64,000 bases of DNA from Heterobasidion occidentale (GCA_039111635.1 JBCAQO010000015.1:1-64000); one strand, 5' to 3'; positions 1-10,606 are shown, counted from the first letter of the stretch. Numbers and translations are program-made. The notes: generated from the sequence alone by a model not told the origin.

Positions 1-57
1 AAAACAGCTGAAAAGACGTCAGCAGCCAGCAGCAACAAACAAAAAAAGGCGACTTAC

Positions 58-177
58 CACTCGTTTGGCGAACCCCTGCGCCCAGGCCTCGTAATCCTCG
101 TACTCGGCGGCGCCGTCGGGAAGGGAGAGCATGTACTCCCCGAGCTTGGTTTTGAGGACAGAAATGATGGAGGACAT
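58..177 (-). CDS. First exon of an unrecognised host gene (40 codons, cut by window edge)
   Basis: An ATG at 177-175 opens a 40-codon frame ending in a GTG codon that directly abuts a GTAAGT donor at 57-52, so a phase-0 intron starts there and continues off the left edge. The peptide starts MSSIISVLKTKLGEYM and is rich in Glu, Tyr and Asp in its second half. I do not recognise the family. Base composition (GCC- and CTC-rich codons) and the consensus splice donor suggest a real cellular gene. It is the only coding sequence here not attributable to a retroelement. Its promoter would lie in 178-688. Confidence 0.6.
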
Positions 178-688
178 GTTGGGAAGGCCGAAAGGGTTCG
201 GACGAGGAGATGAAGCGGCAGGAGGGTGGCGATGAGTGACTTAGTCGCTGGAGAATCAACGATCGGCAGGTGATGATGGTCACCTGACAAAGCCCCGTGC
301 CACTGCGCTCGGCACAGACCGCGATACGCGCCACCGCTCTTTGCCGACACGCTCTCACACCAGCGTCCAGTTGGGGCACTCTAGGTCTCAGCCACTTCCT
401 CACCTAATCCGTTGCCACACCACAGGACTTTGCCGACTCAGCCCCGGTCTCTCTTGCACGCCGACCCGGTCCTTTCTACGATATATTTTTGCCGATTATT
501 CACCACAGCCACATCTCCCACGCCTCCGCTCCATTTTCCACGCCACAGCTATTCTTTCACGCCATCGCTTGTTGCCGACTCTTTCCCACATCCACGCCTC
601 CACTCCATTTTCCACGCCACTTTTTCCGCTCCAACTCATAGCCACCAACCACTGACTGAGGACAGTCAGGATTTCAGTAGGGAGGAGA
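178..688. other. Intergenic region upstream of the host exon
   Basis: No convincing coding sequence is visible. The stretch is C-rich on the plus strand and contains a near-identical 28-bp direct repeat (519-546 and 593-620, one mismatch, 74 bp offset). It probably holds the host gene's 5' flank. Open frames across it on both strands have no domain logic and are treated as chance. Confidence 0.45.
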
Positions 689-1768
689 TGATGAGCATGC
701 ACCCGCGCTAGGGTCCGAGGGAGGTATTTGGGAAGCTTTGGGGAGATACCGAACAGCGCTAGACAAATACCGAAGACGCCGACTCGCACCGAACACGGTC
801 GGTCCCTACCCGACCGACCGCAAGCCACCGAAGGACGTTCGGCAGCACTTGGGTCAGTTCGCTTACACTTCACATACTTACCGTAACCGCACAGGAGTGT
901 TACAATAGGTGTTTACGAGATCGGAGCCAGTATTCCGGGTCGGCCGATGTGCTCCGTGAGTCGGTCGCTCCTTATCGCTTATCTTCCCGACTTCCACATG
1001 GTCGGTCAAATGTGATCTTGCACCATTACTTGGCCACCCTGGTCGTACGTTACTTCCTTCCTATTTTCATTGGTTCTTCAACGCCTGTTCCTGCTACCTA
1101 CGCTCGGGCGACGGATCCCGAACGGTCGGGATTTCGCCATCGCTGATTAACTTTTACCTTATCACCTTCGGAACCCATATGGACATCTCACCTACCTTCT
1201 TATCTTCTCTGTTCGCTAGGGCTTGGCGCCCAGTCGACATCTACTCTCATTTCTTGTTCAATATCTTACTTAGGGGCTCTGTTTACTATAAAAACCTACA
1301 TACAACTCTGGAATAAACCAGCTTTCGCACCCCACAGTTCAGAGCTCATCCGCACTCGTCGCAACCATCGAAATCGTCTTCGTCGACTTCCGAAAACTTG
1401 TCATCCTCGTCGTTCGGCCTCATTCGCGTTCGTACTCGTCTCTTCGCTCGTAACCCCCGTCCTCCCTCGTATATTGTCAGAGTCCCGTGTGGCTCTTGAA
1501 GCACGTAGTTGTCGGTCGCGACACTACCTTCTCGTTACCGACCGAATCCCCGACACAACCGACCGAACGTTCGGTCGGTGTTCGGTGCAGTCCCGAAACC
1601 GTTCGGGCGCTATAATCTCACACTCCCCGTTGCTTCTCAGTACGCCTTCAATTTCTAAAGTCATCACTAACAATTCCTTGTGTATTAGATACTAGCTCCA
1701 GCACCCCTGCATTAGAGGTTGTTTTAGTGTTGTGCTCAGCACTTAGAGCCACCTCTAGCGTATCAACG
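689..1768 (+). repeat. LTR-C copy 1 (solo LTR-like, CpG-rich copy)
   Basis: This stretch aligns along its whole length with 58032-59120, and both begin TGATGAGCATGC. Near two thirds of its length it has a TATA box (CTATAAAAA, 1286-1294) followed by AATAAA at 1312-1317, the usual U3-R arrangement of an LTR. No internal region flanks it, so it is a solo LTR. Its right edge abuts a 5'-truncated LTR-B fragment. The end reads ATCAACG where copy 2 has ATTAGCA, so the terminal CA is lost here. No clear target-site duplication is visible. Confidence 0.7.
1286..1317 (+). promoter_or_regulatory. LTR-C TATA box and polyadenylation hexamer
   Basis: CTATAAAAA at 1286-1294 and AATAAA at 1312-1317 are both preserved in copy 2 (58641-58649 and 58667-58672). 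Their conservation while the surrounding sequence diverges supports LTR promoter and polyA roles. Confidence 0.5.
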
Positions 1769-2544
1769 TCATTCAGACTTGGACCGCTTTCCATGACTTC
1801 TTACCATTTACATGCTGACGCATGAACACTTACTCACCGTACCTACTTCTTGATGCGAACAGACAGTGGTTCTCTGCCCTGTTCCTAGTTCCTGATCGAT
1901 TGGATGTGGCTAGACATTTGATATGGATGTGGACAGACATTAGTGATCTAGTACTATACTTAGATCATTGACACATCTTCACTTATGGATCTCGATCATT
2001 TACTTTGGTACCTGAGAAGCGCACAGACCAGATCGTGATCTGGCCCTAGATACTTCTTTGTATAAATAGGCAAGATGAACTTCTTAGAAGCTCAGCTCAT
2101 TCACCTATAATACATTCAATCTCTGCACTGTGCCCGGTGTTTGGCTACTTTCCTAGCTCATACTTCGCGATCTCTGTCAGATCTTAAACTCCTTTACACG
2201 GTCTGACGATGCCCTGGCTTTGTCTCCCTTCTCTACATTCTCCCTCTTCACCCACTACTACACTGGCCTCGCAGCCTTCTGAGTTCTCAGTTGGACTCCT
2301 CCTAAAGTCATCTGTTGGACAGGAGAAGATTACCCAGTTCCTCCTCATCATCGAGAGGACCTCAAAGATCATCTTTTTAACCTCTTCGAGGACAAAGCGG
2401 ACAGTGACCCCAAGTTCTTGGAAAGAGCCCAAAGACGATCCATCGTCTTCATCCATTGGAGTCTACAACTCTACAACTCAGTGGAAGTTTAGCCTAGGGA
2501 TCCCCTTCGTGCATCGGTGCACGTGATAGGTCTCCAACCTAACA
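1769..2544 (+). repeat. LTR-B fragment, 5' truncated
   Basis: This is similar to the family B LTRs at 39392-40213 and 48939-49782 but lacks roughly the first 80 bp, starting abruptly at the edge of LTR-C. It ends in the family's terminal CCTAACA (2538-2544). A TATA-like segment and the stem-forming GAACTTCTTAGAAGCTCAGC area near 2080 are recognisable. It is old, with many transitions. Confidence 0.75.
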
Positions 2545-3312
2545 GAGGTCTAGTATATGAAGATACCAGTGGATGAAGTAGACAGTGTGAAGACTACCTA
2601 AGAACAGAGTAGGTAGTGTGAAAACTATCTAAGAATGAAGAGAATAGACTGAAGATCCTTAGCCTATTCTATGGGCCTTATATACTATGTAAGGATAGAT
2701 TCTGGAATCTTCTAATTACCCACTCTCAGTTATCCAATGGCCACTGCTCTCTGTCAGCACCTACTCTTGTGCCCATCAATGTCGTCCAACCCGACATTGG
2801 ATGGCATGTGAAATTCTGTATGCCTAAGCCCATTGACTATACCCTTGTGCCCTACCCTTCTTACAGATCCTGTTATTAACAATGATGTAATCTATTGGGT
2901 TGTTGGCCTCAAAAGACAATTACTGAATACCTTGATGTATGCTCTATGGTAGAGCCGCCTAGTATCTGTTGTACTTGTTATTGGAATAGACTGGCCAAAA
3001 GGCCCCAATAGATTAAGGCACAACAATACCCCCTTCCTAGGTTTCAGCTTCTGAGATAACCCTATGTTCTAACCTTTGGGGAACTCATAAGAACTCATCT
3101 GTGTATGTGTGTTTGCCCACAGTTGTGCTTCTTCCAAATGCTGAAGGCTATGCTTCAGTGTTTTCAAAATAGTTTATCCTCATGATCTTTGAGTGTTGAG
3201 AGGAATCTCCATGGTTGAGGGGTCTATAGGTAATACATAGGTTGATCACTTGCTTAAGGCTTAGGCCTACCAACCTATCTTGTCATTGGTTATTACTTGG
3301 TGTGAGGGTTAC
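2545..3312 (-). mobile_element. Decayed 3' end of a family A element (LTR remnant plus 3' noncoding)
   Basis: 2545-3025 is a degenerate family A LTR in minus orientation. The block AGAATAGACTGAAGATCC...CCTATTCTATGGGCC near 2640-2670 is intact, and the LTR edge is at 3025. Next comes the polypurine-tract complement (ACCCCCTTCCTAGG) and then 3' noncoding sequence matching 14960-15080. It is interrupted at 3313 by LTR-D. It may be the 3' end of the decayed element whose gag-pol lies at 54945-60047, but the link is an inference. Confidence 0.6.
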
Positions 3313-3475
3313 TGTCACAAATGGCTGTGAGTGACGAGGAGACCTGGGCCACAACAACAATAGATGGAAGTAGGGGAAATAATAAAGAGGTTTGATGGGT
3401 TAACCAGACCGATGAATCAAATCCAGAAGACTGGTGAACAGCAATTCCTAAATTGGACAAAGGTGGATAGCCTAA
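3313..3475 (-). repeat. LTR-D, left half (interrupted by element A1)
   Basis: The sequence begins TGTCACAAATGG. The matching other end, TGTTACAAACTGG, starts at 39110 on the plus strand and is the near-perfect inverted terminus. Element A1 inserted after CCTAA (3471-3475) and split this LTR. The other half (39110-39282) now lies in inverted orientation more than 35 kb away. Joined, the LTR would be about 0.33 kb. It is the 3' LTR of the minus-strand family D element at 49783-53000. Confidence 0.6.
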
Positions 3476-4087
3476 TGTTATGACTTGACCGATTGGAGCC
3501 CTTCGAGGCTGGTCTATCCGATGGATCAGGCATCACATGCTAGGCGGCTCCACTATGGAGCGTACATCAAGGTATTCAGCATGTCCTTAGGAGCCAACTG
3601 GACCGATGGTTCTTCAAGACATTGGTATAGGGTATATGACAGGGTCATGGGAATAGCGGATTGATAAGAGAGGCATTCACATGTCATGGGCTTAGGGCTC
3701 ACGGGTAAGTACCTCGTCGCACCAGGATGAATTGGTGCGACTGAAGAAGTACAAGAGTAGGCACCAGCTGAGAGAGACGGCGACCACAGCTCTCCTGGGA
3801 TGGGAACCCGGAGAAGCATACGGACTCTTACCCTATACCCTATACAGTATATAAGGCCCATAGAATAGGCTGAGGATCTTCAGTCTATTCTCTTTGTTCC
3901 TACACAGTCCTCACACTGTGATTCTTCGTTCTTAGGTATCTCCATATACCTACCCTCGTTGAAACAATCATTATTCCCTCCTGTATCATCACCTGATACA
4001 GTCAAGACTCCGTCCACCACTCAGTCCATTGTGTGACCTAGGGAAGAACCTGTTACTCTTGGGTTACTGAACGAGCAGTTCATAACA
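3476..4087 (+). repeat. A1 5' LTR (family A)
   Basis: This is a 612-bp LTR, TGTTATGACTTG to CATAACA. A TATATAA box lies at 3848-3854, and the predicted mRNA start AGTCTATTCT is at 3882-3891, 34 nt downstream. The PBS AGAATAGACT (4090-4099), its exact complement, begins two bases after the LTR. Confidence 0.85.
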
Positions 4088-4089
4088 CT

Positions 4090-4099
4090 AGAATAGACT
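4090..4099 (+). other. A1 self-primer binding site
   Basis: The ten bases AGAATAGACT are the exact reverse complement of AGTCTATTCT (3882-3891) inside the 5' LTR. No complementarity to a tRNA 3' end (TGG start) is present. The same pairing recurs in A2, A3 and A4. Confidence 0.65.
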
Positions 4100-5791
4100 C
4101 GCTTTTACCCCTACCTTGCACCACTCTCTGCTTGCTGCCACACACTCTCTCACAGCCCTCATCGGTGGCATAGACCCCCACCAAAGAGAGTTACTTCATA
4201 CACCCTGGAGCAAGACCTAGGCCTAGGATTCCCACCAGGCACTAGATGAACCAACAACCAACTTTGACTAAACAATTGTCCTATCCATCAAAGGGGAAAT
4301 CACTGGTATTACTCCAACACCAATCGGCCAGCTCCCCCAAACTTTGATAACTGCTCGTATCAAGAAGGACAATACTTCTTCACAAGAGAAGACGAAACAG
4401 AAGCTGAGTGGGCTTGGGACGGAATAACAGAAGACTGGGTAGAGCCACCCCAGTACAGAAATCGCGAACCGGAAATTCCAGATACATCGAAAGAAGAAGA
4501 AGAAACATCAGAGTCCAAATCCTCGGATATCCAAACACCAATCAATACCCAAAATATTGAAGATAACACCATTATGTCGACAAATGTTACAGCTCCCCCT
4601 GCAGCCGCATCGTCTGGAAGGGGCAAGCTTAAACTCCCTGATAATTTCGAGGGAGACAGAACGCAATCACAGAAATTCATTATGAATTGCCTCCCCCTTT
4701 TTACAGCAGAATCGGACCAGTATAAGACAGATAAGGACAAAGTTTCCCTCACCCTCTCATGCATGAGATATGGGATGGCTGGCGTATGGGCAGAAAGTTT
4801 CCTGAAGAAGACAGTTGGGGCAACTCCACCCAAAACCCTCAGGACTTGGACCGACTTCTATGACAAGTTTAAACTTCAGTTCAAGGAAACAAACCTTACG
4901 GACAAAGCCCAAAGCGCTCTCATGTCTTTCTCTCAAGGGAAGATGATGGTGGACGAATACTCCAATCAATTTGTCCTTATAGCCGCCGATGCTGACATCA
5001 CTGACAAGGAACAAGTTCCTTACTTCCAGAGAGGGCTCGACCCGAGGGTCATGGACAAAATCTATGACAAAGAAACACCGCCAAAGGACACAATCCAGGA
5101 CTGGGTCAATACTGCCTATAAAATAGATGGATGCTTGAGAGCCCAAAGTGCTCAAAAGGTGATCCTCGCCAACTCCACCTCATTTTGAAGCGACTTCCTT
5201 AACTGCTTTTACCTCCAACCCGCTCGCCATTATAATTCTACCAACGCTCCTCGCAGAATGAACAACCAGGTAGTCGACATGGACATTGACGCCTCTCGGA
5301 AGAGAGATGCCACTCACCAGAAGCACACCCATGATGGCAAGCCCCCTACCTGTTGTTTTAACTGTGGGAAAGAAGGACATTGGGCAGATAACTGTCCCTC
5401 TCCTCGTAGAGGCCTTCCCCCTTCTCAAGGAAATTGGCGCAGGCTGATGGGTGGAAGAGGTAGAAGAACTCGCACTGCAGACATGGAGGATAAAGACGAT
5501 CAAGAATCCCCATTGGGAGACGATGTGGGACTTCATCGAGGATTGGAGGAGGGGAGTTCTCATGGCCACTACTGTCAGGTATCACAACCTGGTAATTTGG
5601 TGGAATGTGAGGACCCTCCTGCAAGGAGCAGGGGATCAGGCCAGAGCAATGGAGAGCGCTATGTACCGCCTAACGGACAACGAGGCAACGGACCCGTCCG
5701 TGATACTAATGGCATCCGAGCGCTCTTTAGAGAAGTAGAGGAGGCCAAGGCCAAACAAATGTTGGTGGACCTAGCAGAGGATTTTTCCTGA
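4100..5791 (+). pseudogene. gag: A1 gag (capsid and nucleocapsid), one in-frame stop
   Basis: An open frame without ATG runs from just after the PBS into the first ATG at 4574. The acidic leader (FTREDETEAEWAWD) is shared by all A copies. The capsid-like region follows (KLKLPDNFEGDRTQSQ ... QVPYFQRGLDPRVMDK). The CCHC zinc knuckle CFNCGKEGHWADNC is near 5353-5395. A TGA at 5186-5188 replaces the CGA arginine codon of A2/A3, a CpG transition, and the same frame then continues to 5791. It ends GATTTTTCCTGA, the probable -1 shift site into pol. Confidence 0.85.
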
Positions 5792-7181
5792 CCTCTCCTT
5801 CACTAGCCAAAGAGAGGGGGTTGAGGAAACTTGAGTATGATTCCCCGTCATGTATTTGAATTGGAGCAATGAACAGCCACATCATCACTCCCATCTGACT
5901 TGACGTGCGATTAACAACTTGAGGAAGAAGCGCTGGAGCTAGAGCCGCCATCGATTCAGCCTGCGAAGGGATTTTGGTAAATGAGAAATGGGTACGAAAA
6001 CATGGTCTTCCAACCTACCCCTTGAACCGCCCTATCCACGTTCACAACGTTGATGACACCATCAACAAGGCAGGCCTCATTCAACGAGGCCTAGACGCGA
6101 ATCTCACCGTCATGGATAGACGGGGGAGAACCCACACTGAACACGTCTAGATGTTTATCACCAATCTAGGGAAAGACGACATGCTCCTAGGAACAGATTG
6201 GTTGAAATACCACAACCCCTCTATCGGGTGGAGGCGCCGTGAGGTACACTTTGATCGATGCCCCAGAGATTGCCAACAACCACACGGGTTTACCAAGGCA
6301 AGGGAAGAGCCTACCAAGAAGGCATGGCTAGCAAAACTACGCGGTGACAAGATTCCTCAGCGAATGAAGCCGCATCTTGTCTCTGAACCGGTAGGACCTT
6401 CGTGGACTTGGACTAAAGAACAGTGGAGCCAAGTACCTGTGAAGGAATGGAAATCTTGGTTCCTCTCCTTGTTGGAGCATAGATCATGACAAGCCAAGGC
6501 TCGGGAATGGCTGAAGGAGCAAGTAACCAAAAGAAAGGAACACCGGCAGGCTTAGCAAGAGACAGCCCAGAGTGGAGCTTCAGAAAAAGTTTCTGAGAAA
6601 GCACAAATACTGTTTGACTCCTCTGCAACGGATAGCGGGGAAGAACCCGTCATCAGAAAGGTAGCTCCCGAACCCTTGGGGTTTGCAAGTTTTGATGAAG
6701 ACCTGGAGGAGGAAATTGAAACCACCGACTTGAAGAATTGGGTGCCGTCAGAATATCATTCCTACCTCGACATTTTTAGTGAAAGATGATTGCAGAGACT
6801 CCCCCAACACACAATATGGGATCATGCGATAAATCTCAAGCTGTCCTTCAAACCCCAGGCTCCAAGGATATTTCCCTTGAGCCCGGAGAAACATGACGAG
6901 CTAGGAAAATTCATCAAGGAGCATCTTTCCAGGGGAACAATATGTCAATCGACAGCACATAGTGTGGCCTCCTTCTTCTTTATAAACAAGAAAGATGGAA
7001 AGCTCCGCCCAGTACAAGATTATTGCCACCTCAACGAACACACCATTCAAGACATCTGCCCCTTACCATTGATCCAAGAACTATTGGATATCATTCGAGG
7101 GGCGACAGTATTCTCGAAGCTCGACGTTCAGTGGGGATATAACAACGTGCGCATCAAGGAAGGGGATGAATCCAAGGCAGC
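5792..7181 (+). pseudogene. pol: A1 pol: protease to start of reverse transcriptase
   Basis: The frame resembles that of A3 but has several stops (e.g. TAG at 6148-6150, TGA at 6487-6489 and 6787-6789). The protease region includes the flap-side segment LGKDDMLLGTDWLKYH near 6170-6220. The linker is followed by the RT N-terminus (SASFFFINKKDGKLRPVQDY, then FSKLDVQWGYNNVRIK). It stops at GDESKAA where the B1 LTR enters. Confidence 0.8.
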
Positions 7182-8015
7182 TGTTAGGTCGGAGACCTAT
7201 CACATGCACCGATGCACGAAGGGGTCCCTAGGCTAAACCTCCACTGGTTCGTACAGTCGTAGACTCCAATGGATGAAGACAATGGATCGTCTTTGGGCTC
7301 TTTCGAGGAACTCGGGGTCGCTGTCGGCCTTGTTCTCAAAGAGATGGAGAAGGTGATCTTCGAGGTCTTCTCGATGATGAGGAGGAACCGGATGATCTTC
7401 TCCTGTCCAACAGATGACACGAGGGGGTGTCCAACTGAGAACACGGAAGGCAGCTAGCCCGGTATAGAAGCGGATGAGTAGAGGGAGGGGAGGGAAGGGA
7501 GACGAGTCTAGTGCTTCGTCAGACCGTGCAAAGAGTTTCTCAGATCTGACAGAGATCACGAAGCGTGGGCTAGGAAGGTAGCCAGACGCCGGGTGCAGTG
7601 CAGAGATCGAGTGTATTACAGGTGAACGAGCTGAGCTTCTTAGAAGCTCATCTCGGCTATTTACGTACAGAAGTGTCTAGGGCAGGATCAAGATCTGGTC
7701 CGTGCGCTTCTTAGGTACCGAAGTCAACGATCGAGATCCGTAAGCTAGAATACCTCATCGACCTGCCATATAACCAAGTATAGTAATCCGATCACTAATG
7801 TCCATCCACATCTTTAATCGATCAAGAACCAGGAACGGGGGTCAGGAACCAATGTCTGTCCACATCAAGAATCAGGAACCAGAAGTCAGCGTTCATGCAT
7901 CAGCATGTAAATGGTAAGGAGTCATGGAAAGCGGTCCGAGTCTGCAACGAGTCCGAAGCACTTGACCAGCCCATCCACTCACGTGCGAAGCACGTGTTAG
8001 GACGCGGTCCTAACA
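7182..8015 (-). repeat. B1 3' LTR (family B, minus orientation)
   Basis: This 834-bp LTR has termini TGTTAGG / CCTAACA. It resembles the B2 5' LTR (39392-40213) more than the B1 5' LTR (37907-38746) in the 7700-7900 block. That is one of the signs that two B elements exchanged ends. The left flank GCAGC is not repeated at the other end. Confidence 0.85.
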
Positions 8016-8305
8016 CTACCCCCTCTCTATACAAGTCTTCGGCGCTTGGCGGGTGCACCAATGGTAGGGGCGGGTCTCCTCAGGTGGACTTCGTCGAAGG
8101 TGGGGATGTTCCGAGCGGGGTATCCGGTCCAGTTAGCGGTGTCGATCAAGTGGTCTAACGCCTGTTTGTGGTACCCGTATTCCTCAGCCGTCCTATCCAT
8201 CTGTAGACAAAGGCGCCGGGACTGCATGCGATGCCTATCGTAGTCTTGAAGAAAGCCGCACGCCGTAACGTCCGTTCTCTGGCGAATGCCCGTGATTGGA
8301 CATCC
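8016..8305 (-). pseudogene. B1 downstream ORF (ORF3), C-terminal part split off by A2
   Basis: This encodes the last ~90 residues of the family B ORF3, with segment EEYGYHKQALDHLIDTANW and the C-terminus APAKRRRLV, and its stop at 8029-8027. It ends at the CATCC duplication (8301-8305), where A2 inserted. The N-terminal and zinc-knuckle part resumes at 29453. The basic KRRR tail is a candidate nuclear localisation signal. Confidence 0.75.
8301..8305 (+). repeat. Target-site duplication CATCC of A2 (left copy)
   Basis: CATCC at 8301-8305 is repeated at 29453-29457, immediately outside the A2 LTRs. This proves that 8306-29452 is one insertion into the B1 ORF3. Confidence 0.9.
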
Positions 8306-8923
8306 TGTTATGACTTGACCGATCGGGGCCCTTCGCGGCCGGTCTAACCGATGGATCAAGCATCACATGCTAGGCGGCTCCACTACGGAGCGTACACCAA
8401 GGTATTCGGCATGTCCTTAGGAGCCGACAAGACCGATGGTTCTTCAAGACATCGGTAGAGGCTATATTGGAGGGACATGAGGCTCACGAAGTTCACACAG
8501 TAATAAGGGAGGCATTCACATGCCATGGGCTTAGGGCTTACGGGTAAGCACCTCGTCGCACCATGATGGATCAGTGCGACTGGTGAAGTACAAGAGTAGG
8601 CACCGGCTGAGAAAGACGGCGGCCACAGCTCTCCTAGGATGGAAACCTGGAGAAGCACACGGACTCTTACCTATACCCCATACAGTATATAAGGCCCATA
8701 GAATAGGCTGAGGATCTTCAGTCTATTCTCTTCGTTCTTACACAGTCCTCGTACTGTGTACTTCGTTTGTTCGTATCACCCTATACGAACACTTAGAAGC
8801 CAATCATTATTCCCTCCTGTATCAACGCCTGATACAGTCGAGACTCCGTCCACCACTCAGTCCATCGTGCGACCTAGGGAAGAACCTGTTACTCTTGGGT
8901 TACCGAACGAGCAGTTCGTAACA
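8306..8923 (+). repeat. A2 5' LTR
   Basis: This 618-bp family A LTR runs TGTTATGACTTG...GTTCGTAACA. It differs from the 3' LTR (28837-29452) by only a few bases, mostly short indels. Confidence 0.92.
8686..8729 (+). promoter_or_regulatory. A2 LTR promoter: TATA box and inferred mRNA start
   Basis: TATATAA is at 8686-8692. AGTCTATTCT, at 8720-8729, is the inferred mRNA 5' end. It lies 34 nt downstream of the TATA box and is exactly complementary to the PBS at 8926-8935. Confidence 0.65.
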
Positions 8924-8925
8924 CT

Positions 8926-8935
8926 AGAATAGACT
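8926..8935 (+). other. A2 self-primer binding site
   Basis: AGAATAGACT lies two bases after the 5' LTR and pairs perfectly with the inferred first ten bases of the transcript (8720-8729). This is the arrangement known from Tf1 and the sushi group, which prime reverse transcription from their own mRNA 5' end. Confidence 0.65.
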
Positions 8936-10606
8936 CGCTTTTGCCCCTACCTTGCACCACTCTCTGCTTGCTGCCACACTCTTTCTCACAACCCTCATCG
9001 GTGGCATAGACCCCCACCGAAGAGAGTTACTTCACACACCCTGGAGCAAGACCTAGGCCTAGGATTTCCACCAGGCACTAGACGAACCCATAACCAACTT
9101 CGACAGAACAATCGTCCTATCCATCAAAGAGAAAACCGCTGGTATTACTCCGACACCAATCGGCCAGCACCCCCAAACTTTGATAACTGCTCGTATCAAG
9201 AAGGACGATACTTCTTCACAAGAGAAGACGGAACAGAAGCTGAGTGGGCTTGGGACGAAACAGCAGAAGACTGGGTAGAACCACCCCAGTACAGGAACCC
9301 CGAACCGGAAATCCGGACACATCGAGGAAGAAGAAGGAACATCCGAGTCCGAATCCTCGGATATTCAAACACCGATCAACACCCGAAATATTATGTCAAA
9401 TCCTACAGACCCCCCCGTCTCGTCGGGAAGGGGCAAACTCAAACTCCCTGATAACTTCGAAGGGGACCGAACACAATCACAGAAATTCATCATGAATTGC
9501 CTCCTCCTTTTCACAACAGAATCAGACCGATACAAGACGGATACAGACAAGGTTTCCCTCGCTCTCTCTTGCATGAGATATGGGACAGCTGGCGTATGGG
9601 CGGAAAGTTTCCTAAAGAAGACAGTAGGGGCGACCCCCCCCAAGACCGTAGGAACTTGGGACGACTTCCTTGTCCGGTTCAAACTCCAATTCAAGGAAAC
9701 AAACCTCACGGACAAGGCCCGAAGCGCCCTCATGTCTTTCTCTCAGGGAAGATGACGGTGGATGAATATTCAAACCAATTCATCCTTATAGCCGCCGACG
9801 CCGACATCACTGACAGGGAACAAGTTCCCTACTTCCAGAGAGGGCTTGACCCGAGGGTCATGGACAAGATCTATGACAAAGAAACTCCGCCGAAAGATAC
9901 AATCCAAGACTGGGTTAACACTGCCTGTGAAATAGATGGATGCTTGAGAGCCCGAAGTGCTCAAAAGGCGATCCTCGCCAACTCCACCTCATTCCGAAGC
10001 GACTTCCTCAATCGCTTTCACCTCCAACCAGCTCGTCGCTACAACTCTACCACCGCTCCTCGCAGAATGAACAACCAGGTGGTTGACATGGATATTGACG
10101 CCTCTCGCAAAAGAGACGCCGATCGGAACAAGCGTGTATACGATGGCAAGAGACCTGCTCCCTTTTCCTGCTACAATTGCGGAAGACCAGGGCATGGGAT
10201 AGCTGACTGTCGTTCCCCTCGTAGAGGCGTTCCCCCGTCTCGAGGAAATACGCGCAAGTCGGTGGGCAGAGGAGGTAGACGAACTCGCGCTGCAGACATG
10301 GAGGATGAAGACGAGCAAGAATCCCCGGTGGGAGACGATGCGCGACTACATCGAGGACTGGAGGAGGGGAGTTCTCATGGCCACCACCGTCGGGTACCAC
10401 AACCTGGTAATTTGGTGGAACGTGAGGACCCTTCCGCGAAAAGGGGAGGATCACGCCAGAGCGATGGAGAGCGCTACGTACCGCCTAACGGACGACGAAG
10501 CAACGGACCCATCAGTGATATTAATGGCGTCCGAGCGCTCTTCCAAGGAGTAGGAAAGGCCGAGCAAAGGCAGATGTTGGTGGATCTGGCAGAGGATTTT
10601 TCCTGA
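8936..10606 (+). pseudogene. gag: A2 gag, frameshifted
   Basis: An acidic leader frame without ATG precedes the ATG at 9393. The capsid region then follows to about 9750, where a one-base loss in the G run of CAGGGGAAGATG shifts the frame. The rest (VDEYSNQFILIAADADI to the C-terminus) runs to 10606. The CCHC knuckle CYNCGRPGHGIADC is near 10170-10210. The end GAGGATTTTTCCTGA is shared with A1 and A3, and pol lies in the -1 frame. Product: virion capsid and RNA-binding protein. Confidence 0.85.
10597..10606 (+). other. Candidate -1 frameshift site at the gag/pol junction (family A)
   Basis: A T5 run (10597-10601) precedes the gag stop TGA (10604-10606). In A3 the -1 frame is open without interruption from this point into the protease, so a -1 slip here would give Gag-Pol. 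The heptamer is not a canonical X XXY YYZ. Confidence 0.5.

Larger units (their letters stand above)
3476..7181 (+). mobile_element. Element A1: Ty3/gypsy chromovirus, 5' LTR to RT (truncated by B1)
   Basis: It contains a 5' LTR (3476-4087), PBS, gag, protease and the start of RT, and is cut at 7181 by the LTR of B1. The 5' target-site duplication is CCTAA (3471-3475). The matching CCTAA is at 39278-39282 on the minus strand, next to a family A LTR remnant (39283-39391) that shares A1-specific bases such as GTATCATCACCTGATAC. That remnant is therefore A1's 3' LTR, displaced by an inversion. The rest of pol and the 3' region are missing. Confidence 0.8.

Noticed and set aside
496..873. Long minus-strand open frame near the left edge
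   Set aside because: It crosses the LTR-C boundary and is antisense to C-rich noncoding DNA, with no domain-like composition.
8924..8945. tRNA-type primer binding site
   Set aside because: The sequence after the LTR does not start with TGG or match a tRNA 3' end, whereas the self-complement within the LTR is perfect.
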